The position numbers and the translations under genes are program-made. 64,000 bases of DNA from Pontederia crassipes (lineage: Eukaryota > Streptophyta > Magnoliopsida > Commelinales > Pontederiaceae). Location of the stretch: the NCBI GenBank assembly GCA_030549335.1, contig CM060197.1:43613654-43677653 (forward strand), given 5' to 3'. The notes under the pieces were generated by a model, which ran no database searches, was not told the origin of the DNA, and saw only the letters and a list, made by a program, of their open reading frames with translations. Shown piece after piece: positions 56,193-64,000 of this stretch; positions within the stretch are counted from its first letter, which is position 1; each line of letters starts with the position of its first letter.

Positions 56193-57913
56193 CTTGTGTA
56201 GATAGTTGTAACTGTCCCTATCTTATGATTTATACATCTTTTGTAAATGTTTAAATCAAATGGAATGAAAGAATGGATGAAGAATTTTCATTTAGCTCCT
56301 CTCCATTTCAACCTTTTCGTAATACGAAGAAAAGCGGAAATGGTGCATTACAATGCGATGGGCAGCCACTAAGGCTTAGACATGAGAGGAATGTTGTGAT
56401 AAGCAATCTTTTAGATGAAACAAAACATTATTCACAAAACACTCAAAAAAATTTGGATTAACAAATCTGGTCAATGTCTAGAAAAATGCGTCAACACTCT
56501 ATTTGGATGCAGAATAAATATAAGAATATGTCTTTATTCTTTTAAAAATTGCCAAACAGATACACGAATAAGATTATTGATAAATTTTGACTGCGTAATT
56601 TCCAAAGGTTGTCTAACCTTGTCGGGAGGCCATTTTAGTAGAATAATAGTTAGCCCATTATTTTTACATACCTATTATATTTTATTCTTTTTTATATAGT
56701 CATATCATTCCAAGTAGAATTTAGAATAAGAATATTCAATATTAATTTATCACCCAAAAATAAAAATTAATAAAAAAGTCGACAAGAGTTTTACGGATGA
56801 ACTTAAATAAAAAAGATGGTATAATTCAAATGGAGTTAGCAAAATATTTGAAAGACGTAAATAGATGCGCGAAAAAAAATCCATTAAAATATCAAAAGAG
56901 AATATAATGTTCTGAAAATATTTTTCTATATTCCTTTTCCTTTTAATCCTGCATCCAGTCACAACGTAAGGGAAGGTAGTTGTGAAAAGTGATCAAGACC
57001 ACTTTTGAACACTTTCAGTACAATCATAAATAAGCTGTAATTTAATTAGAGAATAAATTTGAGTGGAATAAAATGATAAAATATTATTTTTTTTTAAAAA
57101 AAGTGAATATATTCATATTATATTTCGTATTTGATTTGAAGAGAATATTTAAAAATATCATATGTCATAAATATCATATTTAAAAATATTATATTTCGGA
57201 TCCGATGGGACCTAATGCAATTTGTGTCGTGTGTATCATGTCACAGCGGGTCGGGTCATCATGTCACCTGACCTGTTTTTTGTATGCTCTAGTTATGGAT
57301 AATAACATTAATTAGCACTCTTTTAAGCCAATAATCATGATTTTTCTATCTCAAAGTCCATTCATTCATCTTAAAATAATTTATAATTAGTTAATTTTAA
57401 ATTTCAAGGACGATTTCCTTAAGATGATAGAAAATTGGATAATTTAAGATGAATCAATTAGAGCAAACCATGCCATTTAAAATAAATAATATCATCTAAC
57501 GCCAACGAAGGAATTTAAAGAAATTCAAACCATGTAAAATAAATAGGATCCTTTAAATCAACTCATTTTTCTATTCAGCTATGCCATGATCATTTATTGC
57601 AAAACATTTTAAATAACTCAACTTCATTTAATAAAGAAAAAAAATTTATGTGGAATTTCAAATGCACATGGTATGATTGGCTCTGATTTCAAATTAACAA
57701 ATCGAGGCATTTAAATTAAATTATTTTCAAATTCCAACAATTTTCATGTATAACAAATGATACTTAAAATTTTAAATCAACCATATCAGTAGACTCATTT
57801 TACTCATGGTGAATCGGACATCTAAATTGAGAAATTGGTTTGGGTGATCGTGTCATGTCGAAATATCTGAGTTGAAATTCTCAATTCACCACACATTTAT
57901 AGTCGAGTTCTCG
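56193..57913. other. Duplicate sequence, probable MITE and AT-rich DNA
   Basis: 56200-56400 matches 31890-32090. Around 56490-56745 TTTGGATGCAGAATAAATAT at the left and an ATTCTAAATTCTACTT-type right end resemble the 28105-28378 MITE. The rest has no recognised feature. Confidence 0.4.
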
Positions 57914-58560
57914 ATGGATGCGTTTGGTAACTAAAATTAAGTGGAATCATCGTCTAATTCAAGTCGATATCACCAAATGGTTTCACGTTTAGTGAAACTA
58001 AGTTAGGAACAAAAAATAGGAACCACGAGTCAAATGATCATGGTTCCAACTATTTTGATCCTTTTTTTTTACTTTTTTGTGGACGTGATGTTTACCTTTT
58101 TTCCATTTCATTTTTCTTTTTTGTTTTTCTTTTCTTATTTTCCTCTCTCATATTATTCTTATAAAGTAATTTATTTATTAAATATCAATTGATTTTTAAA
58201 AGAATAATATAATATTATTTCTTACTTTTCATTTCTTTTAAAAATTTAATATCTCATTAAATATAATTTATTTAAAAATGTTTTTTATATTTAGATAATA
58301 TATTTTTAATATTTTTTTATAAAAATGTAATTTCTAATTTTATATTAATTAATTAACAAAAATATATTTCATATGTATAAAATATATTTTTAATTTAAAG
58401 TTCACAAAAAAATTCATCACATTTATTTTTTCTATGACATCAATTCTCTGATTTCTCATCATTACGTTCCACCCATCCAAATACACTACAAATTAATTTG
58501 TCAATTCAATTATTCACATAAAATTCGGAAGAATTATGATTTCGATTGTCAAATGCAACC
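57914..58560. mobile_element. Probable hAT-like MITE
   Basis: The left end GATGCGTTTGGTAACTAAAA pairs with the reverse complement of the right end, GTTGCATTTGACAATCGAAA. The interior is AT-rich and non-coding. The target duplication was not resolved. Confidence 0.4.
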
Positions 58561-59042
58561 AATAGGCTGGATCTAATCCAACCGGATGACGATGGATATG
58601 AACCAATCCAAAAGTGTTTGGATGACATTTTTTTCTCCCTTTCCCTTAAGAGAAAAAAAGAGGAAAATGACATTCTACATCCTAATTGAAACTATTATTA
58701 CTAATGCTAACATATTATTTTAATATTCTTAATGTCAACTTATCATTTTGTACTTAGTGGTTGGAACCCTCACAAGCAAATAAAATAAAATAAAAGCGAA
58801 AGAAACCTGGGATGTTTATATATTCCTCTGCATAAATATCGTGGAATTAGTTTCAAATGTTCCCTAGATAAATAGCTCTTTTCCTTTTAATGGGTTCAGA
58901 CATGCACAATTAATCTTCACCAATGAGAGGAAGGCCAAGAAAATTCACATGCTTTTCGCAATGGCAAGCATGATAGTGGACTAATTAATAACTTGAAGAC
59001 AGAGATCAAAGTTAACGAGATCCCATTATTTATTTACCTGAC

Positions 59043-60585
59043 TTAAACATATAAGCTTCAATTCAATTCATAAATACACTAAACAATCTTACTTATATCA
59101 AAATTTTCAATATGTTTGATTGCACTATTTGTTTTAAAAAATGAATTTTTTTTTCTCACATATGAACGCAATAAAAAGTTTCGATTAACATATTTCCATG
59201 CAATGTAAAAAAATATAAAAGACAATGTAATCTTTAGAAAATAATTTCAAATAAATTTGCTTTTATCACGATATGCTTGCCTATTTTACTACATTGTAAG
59301 ATAGAGTAAAAATAACCGGCAGAGAGATAATTACTTAGACTCGATATTAATTATGTTTTAAAAAAATAATATTAAGAAACATTTGGACTGGGCCTTTACA
59401 GCGACTTCAAGTGGGCTGGGAGTCCAATGAACAGATTGAGATGGGCTCGGAGCCTGGGAAAATTTAAAAATAAATGAACGTAGGGAATTTAATATATGAT
59501 GTCTAGACCTCTATTCGAGTAAATTTATTGGAGTAATTTCTATATTTAAATGCCGCTTGCCACGTGGTACTTAATTCCTGATATTTTTATGATTTCCATT
59601 TAATACATTTAAGAATGGTTTTTTTTTTTTGGTATCCCGCAAACATTTAAGAATGGTTTTGATAGGTACGATGCTACGTTAGGGGTTTAATTTTAGTTTG
59701 AGCATCAAACTTCTTTGTAGAAATAAAGGGATCATTTAGATTTAATTGTCATAGAATGAGTTTATAATGCATTCATCTTGTTTGGATACGATTTCTAAAA
59801 ATTCAAATAAAATTAAGATAATGATTATAAATCTATCACATAACTTAAAATTAAATCTACATAATTAGTTGTCTTCCATAGGTTAGAAATGATTATCCTC
59901 ATTTTCTCCATTTATTAGTTAATAATAATTATTTAAATATAATAGAAATATGTATCTAATTTAAACATTTCTTAACTTATACATTATAATTTAAAATAAA
60001 AATAAATAAATTCGAGTATCATTGCATCAAAATCGTTTGGAATAACAAATAAGGTCAGTATTTTATTTTATTTTTTTTAAAAAAAAGTGGTACGAAGAAG
60101 TCGTTTGGACTTGAAACCATAAAAAATACAAAAAACTAGTCACCGTTAAGATAAAATGCTAAATGAAGGCATACATATACAAACATAAATATACTGTAGT
60201 CAATTTTTCCTATCTTTAAAATATATATAATATACGTAATTTTTATTATAAAAATAAGTGCTTATACTTATATATTTTTTGCATCACGAAAATTAGATAA
60301 CTCGGGATTATTGGTAAAGGATATCTTAATACAAATAGTTAGGAACTAATTTTTTTATCAATACAATATAAAATCAAAGAAAAATAACAATTTTTCATTG
60401 AAGGAACGAAATCAAGAAAAATGATAATAAAAAAACATCTTAAAACTGATGGTGATATATCATTCTACCAAAAGTTGATCATAATATTATTGGAATAATA
60501 AATCACTTACTGTAACGAGATAATATGTTATAATTATTTAGCATTTTATTTTTTTCAGTTGCATTTATTATTGGATTATACACAA
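59043..60585. other. AT-rich intergenic DNA
   Basis: Begins at the edge of the right duplicate. No NB-LRR, transposon domain or other gene seen. Confidence 0.45.
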
Positions 60586-60952
60586 GAGAAAAATGTATAT
60601 GTAAAGCAAAACGTAGTAGGAGTGTAGAACACTCATATTACTTATTATTTTAATAAAATAAATATATAATAATATAAAGTATATGTTAAATAATAAATAT
60701 AATTAAGATCGAGATCGTCGAATTATCCGATGACGATAATCAAGTTATTTTAACAAATATGATCAATTCAAAGATTGAAATTTATTTAATCTTAGATGAT
60801 ATCTTTTATTATCAAATTATGTCAATAAATATATATTATTTCATCTAAGAAGTATTGATCATGAATTATAATTATTAAATTAATTAAATAATAAAAAATA
60901 AACGTTCTACACTAAGTTGTAGAGCGAGGTGCTCCACATACTCATTAATCTC
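60586..60952. mobile_element. Mutator-type MITE, copy 2
   Basis: It starts GAGAAAAATGTATATGTAAA and ends AGAGCGAGGTGCTCCACATACTC... TC, as in copy 1 at 55126-55442, with similar AT-rich interior. Flanks ATACACAA (60578-60585) and ATACATAA (60953-60960) fit an aged target duplication. Confidence 0.75.
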
Positions 60953-61390
60953 ATACATAATATTAAGATACTTTTTTTAGTTACAATGAGTTATTGATTA
61001 GAAATAATATATATATATATCATTAGTGAAAGTAATTTTTATGTATAATTATTAGTGATTATTGGTTATAAGATGGTAGAGAAGGATGTGTGAGGAAAGA
61101 AAAAAATAGGGTTGAATATGAAGAGAGAAGAGAATAAAATATTAAGAAAATTTAGTCAGTGCTACTACCTTTATGGCTAAGAGCCTAAGACCACGCCCCC
61201 CCCAAAATTGCTTTCCGATCAAAATTTTATAACAATTTAGACCTCTAAGCAAAGTTGAGGGACTACTAATTGAGAAATGTATTACTGCTGTGCTGCGTAC
61301 GCGTCATGCGGAGGCATGCCAGTTATTTCTAATTATAAACCGGACTTATCATGAATATTATAAATAATAATTGGATGGCTAATTAATTAA
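60953..61390. other. Intergenic DNA
   Basis: No gene recognised. A short (AT)n tract lies near 61005-61020 and a C9 run near 61195. Confidence 0.4.
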
Positions 61391-62135
61391 TTTTGTTACA
61401 AAAGTTTGAGGACCAAAAGCGTGATACAAGTTGAGGGATGTTTTATGAAAAAACACTCTCTTGCAAATAGCTATGAAAAAGATTGATTCGCTACAAAAGT
61501 TTGAACCATGTTCTCCACTTGGTGGATCTTCTCGAATTGGGCTCTCTCGTGGTGGTCGTGGTTTGACCTTCGTGCGTGAACCATTTCCGTGATCACTTGT
61601 TGCTCTTTCCGGACCAATATACCTGTCACAAAATAATAGTAGTTAATTATCTGTCACCTGTCACACATCAGCTACCAAACAAGAGCCCCAAGAAGGAGAG
61701 AGAAAGAGAATCTGCATCGTCTGAACTGAGAGACTGCTGCTTCCCGCCAGAAGGATACAAGTTTGAGGACTGCTTGCTTCCTCCGAAGTTTGAGGACCAA
61801 AAGTTAGATACAAGTTGAGGGATGTTTTATGAAAAATCGTCTCTAATGCACCAGCTATGAAAAAGATTACTTGATTACGATAGTGACCAAGAGTGAAATA
61901 CAAAATTGGTAGATGCTTCATGACAAATAGTCCTTTCAATACATGGGAAAAGATTAAAAGTTGGAGGATCAAGAATGAAATACGGAGTTGAGGATATACA
62001 AAGATGGGGGGTGTCTTTTGAAAAATAGACTCTTTCAACACCTATGAGAAAGATTGATGCAAGGATTAGTTCGTTACAAAATTTGGAGGACAACGTGTAC
62101 TGAAATACAAAGTTAGAGGACATGCATGGAGGTGA
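61391..62135. repeat. Degenerate repeats of a GTTTGAGGACCAAAAG phrase
   Basis: GTTTGAGGACCAAAAG, then GATACAAGTTGAGGGATGTT and TTATGAAAAA, then GCTATGAAAAAGATT, occurs at about 61405-61484 and 61790-61868. Weaker versions (GGAGGATCAAGAATGAAATA; GGAGGACAACGTGTACTGAA) follow to 62130. Short ORFs here carry no domains. The repeats run up to about 20 bp before the TATA box of the next gene. Confidence 0.6.
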
Positions 62136-62150
62136 GTCCTCTTCCATCCC

Positions 62151-62157
62151 TATATAT
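62151..62157 (+). promoter_or_regulatory. TATA box of the unknown gene
   Basis: CCCTATATATCAAAAC lies about 90 bp upstream of the ATG at 62244, a normal distance for a plant promoter with a short 5' UTR. Confidence 0.6.
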
Positions 62158-62243
62158 CAAAACACCATCCCTCCAATTCTATTTCATCGCATATCTTTTT
62201 CTCTCATATGCTCAGATTAAACAAGTAAGAACAGGCAAGAGCT

Positions 62244-62958
62244 ATGTCTCCCTCTCATCTAGCCTCCTCATCCTGCTGCTGTCCCACGATTGCAATTGAG
62301 ATGTCGAGGTTAGTTCTTTCAACTCCTCTTTCAACTACACATTCATGTAGTTTAGATTTATATTACATGCCCTTCCTTTTTCCATGAAAGATGCTGCTAT
62401 ATACTCTATTAATGGATGATTTATATATCAATAACGTCTGATTGATCATGAATTCATTACTTATCTATCGTGCATTGCGGAGATTAAATCATTCGACTTA
62501 CAAGTAACAAGTTATTTCACTGCTGCAGCTCACTCGACAACGATTACGCCATTGGGAAGCCAGGGCTCGAGCTGCAGCGAGTCTATACCGATGCTGACGC
62601 TCTCAAGATCCTCAAGCATTTTCGGGACCTCCGCAGACTCGACCTCATTGAAGAGATACAGAACTCGCCCGAGCTCAGATCTCTTGCTTGCAGTTTCCTC
62701 GACAAGGCATCCAAATTCAACGGATCCTTCTGTTCATCCCAGAAGCTGGCGGCTCAGATCGGAGGGTTGCTCGCAGTGATGGCCGAACTAGGAAAAGAAG
62801 AAAATGCTCTGGATGGCCGACTGAAATCAGTCAAAAAGTGTAGGAGACGTCGGATTTCGGCATGTACTGCTGTGATCGCCCCGTTAGCAGTCTCAGCGGT
62901 GCTGGCCTGCGTGTGCCTCGGGCACGTCGAATTATCTTATCACGTATTTTTTTTTTAA
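62244..62958 (+). CDS. Two-exon gene of unknown family, one C-terminal membrane segment
   Basis: Exon 1 is 62244-62308 (MSPSHLASSSCCCPTIAIEM and two bases of a Ser codon), with donor GTTAGT. Acceptor CTGCTGCAG gives exon 2, 62529-62958, in frame. The product is about 165 residues. Seen: an acidic/leucine-rich helical part (DADALKILKHFRDLRRLDLI, EEIQNSPELRSLACSFLDKA), an Ala/Gly/Leu-rich helix, a basic patch KKCRRRRIS, then a hydrophobic segment TAVIAPLAVSAVLACVCLG near the C-terminus. This suggests a cytosolic helical domain anchored by one membrane helix. The basic-then-hydrophobic tail recalls UPF0496-type proteins, but I do not recognise the family and would not assign it. GC content is well above the surroundings, as expected of a true exon. 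The last codons (HVFFF, stop) run into a T10 tract just before Gypsy LTR-like DNA, so the natural C-terminus may have been lost. Confidence 0.65.
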
Positions 62959-62959
62959 C

Positions 62960-63440
62960 TTATTTTTGTACTTAGTTTATTTTTTAAGTATGGTGATGGC
63001 AGTTTTGTAGTTTACACTTTAGAAAAGTGCACCCCGGAGATGGTCCTCCACACCACACGTCGCAAACCTACCACCCGAAACGGTGGTATAATAGGGGAGA
63101 CCCGCTAGTCCTTCCTTGAAGCGTTGTAATCATTCCTATTTACTCAACAAAGATTTCAAGCTTCCCTAAATCTAACATCGTGCCTCAAGCATGGGGTAGC
63201 AACCCACAAAAGAACGTTCCAAAGCGTCCCAAGCGATCGAGCGTTACGCCGAGGTGTCAGTTTGTTCACAAACGCCTCCACCGAAGAAGCGTCCGCTTGG
63301 GACCGTGCGTCCCAAAAATTGTGACATACAAAAAGTGGCATAAGCAAGCTTCCGCAAAGCGCTCAAAAGAACTTGCCTAGACGTTGGGTACGTCTAGGCG
63401 CCGCACGGGTCGATCGAGCAAAAAATGACCACATGACAAG
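62960..63440 (+). repeat. Gypsy 5' LTR, left boundary uncertain
   Basis: It lies directly upstream of a primer-binding site and gag, and ends near ACATGACA. Its GC-richer, CGTCCCAAGCG-type sequence differs from the AT-rich neighbourhood. A TG start somewhere between about 62967 and 63000 is likely but was not fixed. Confidence 0.5.
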
Positions 63441-63455
63441 TTGGTATCAGAGCAG
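63441..63455 (+). other. Gypsy primer-binding site
   Basis: TTGGTATCAGAGCAG matches the initiator-Met tRNA complement used by plant LTR retrotransposons. Confidence 0.85.
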
Positions 63456-63499
63456 CGTTTCTGGGACCGCTCAAGTTAACGTTCGACGATCAAGAAGAA

Positions 63500-64000
63500 A
63501 TGACGTCGAATTCGAAAATGATGAATGAACCCGTCGCACCGGAGAAGGGCCGCCCGGAGCGAGGGCGCGCCCGCTCGAAGGACGCCTTGTCCACCTTCGA
63601 GCAACGCCTTGGCCAATTCCAATTGGACGTGGGCGAGATGCAAGACCAACTCGCAATGCACGAGCAGTAGTTGGAGAACACCGTGGATTTCGCAACGATG
63701 CGGGAAGAGATGACGCCGTTGTATACACGGCTCGAGTCCATGTAAGCGACAATCATGGACATGCGGGAGACCTTGGATAATGGTCTCTCAAACATGCGGT
63801 TCGAGATGGAGCAAGAGTTCCAGACCTTCCGGGAGGAGCTCAAGCGACGCTATGGAGATGGGCGGCATTCTGAGACGTCCGCCCCGGATGAGGCAAGGAT
63901 TGATGTGCCGAAGCCGCGACCCTACAAAGGCGAGCGGTCGGCAAATGAGATCAGTGACTTCCTGTAGAACGTCCGAAGGTACATGGAGGCCTTGGGGGTG
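63500..64000 (+). pseudogene. Gypsy gag, three in-frame stops, cut by window end
   Basis: One reading frame runs from the ATG at 63500 to the window end. It has a Gln/Glu-rich coiled-coil-like N-terminus and then PKPRPYKGERSANEISDFL, a stop and NVRRYMEALGV, the Gypsy Gag pattern in which the stop stands for Trp. Stops: TAG 63668-63670, TAA 63743-63745, TAG 63965-63967. There are no frameshifts, so decay is by point mutation. The rest of the element lies outside this window. Confidence 0.85.

Larger units (their letters stand above)
48953..59042. repeat. Segmental duplication, right copy, NB-LRR absent
   Basis: Homologous in order and orientation to 29457-33067. It is 10.1 kb because of inserted DNA: a Helitron (49328-50130), about 420 bp near 50640-51060, a Copia fragment (51.76-53.74 kb) and a Mutator MITE (55126-55442). 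A CCGG-rich TIR element (55465-56192) and about 2.3 kb around 56.4-58.6 kb add the rest. Homology ends at ACCTGAC (59036-59042), where the left copy enters the NB-LRR gene. Nothing NB-LRR-like follows here. Confidence 0.88.

Overview
This is a stretch of a plant nuclear genome, almost certainly a eudicot. It holds a coiled-coil NB-LRR resistance-gene relic, a plant alpha-type phospholipase D relic, Copia and Athila-type Gypsy retroelements with tRNA-iMet-type primer sites, CACTA and Mutator MITEs and a Helitron, all in AT-rich, microsatellite-rich DNA. I cannot name the species. Only one gene looks potentially intact: a two-exon gene of unknown family at 62.24-62.96 kb. Everything else that codes is broken or is transposon-derived.

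Layout. 0-7.1 kb: a FAR1/MULE-like zinc-knuckle relic, a GC-rich TIR element (2.6-3.6 kb), a probable hAT MITE, and a two-exon phospholipase D gene on the minus strand. That gene lost its catalytic core to an internal deletion. 7.1-16.7 kb: a nest of AT-rich non-autonomous elements, including one CACTA MITE (3-bp target duplication) nested inside another element. 16.7-21.4 kb: a Gypsy-type LTR with primer site, GC-rich low-complexity DNA, a block of CACTA-like subterminal motifs and a CCTCCGCC-rich island with a 99-bp period. 21.4-27.1 kb: an Athila-like Gypsy element on the minus strand (LTR, polypurine tract, dead integrase). 27.3-29.3 kb: a Copia leader remnant, a MITE and the 3' end of a LINE.

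29.4-36.1 kb and 48.9-59.0 kb: two copies of one ancestral segment in direct orientation about 19.5 kb apart. The left copy runs straight into the 3' end of an NB-LRR pseudogene (33.2-36.0 kb). The right copy stops at the same point and has no NB-LRR gene. The right copy has been expanded by a Helitron, a Mutator MITE, a CCGG-rich TIR element and a Copia fragment. The left copy carries a different CCGG-rich element. The paralogous copies act as empty sites, so several insertions can be placed exactly or nearly so.

36.7-43.9 kb: a near full-length Copia element with two 370-bp LTRs, inactivated largely by C-to-T/G-to-A nonsense changes. A solo LTR of the same family lies 160 bp beyond it in inverted orientation, with a perfect 5-bp target duplication. 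59-64 kb: a further Mutator MITE, degenerate tandem repeats, the unknown gene, then the start (primer site and gag relic) of a second Gypsy element that leaves the window.

I found no convincing undescribed molecular system. The most informative content is the duplicated resistance-gene neighbourhood with its datable, sharply bounded insertions.
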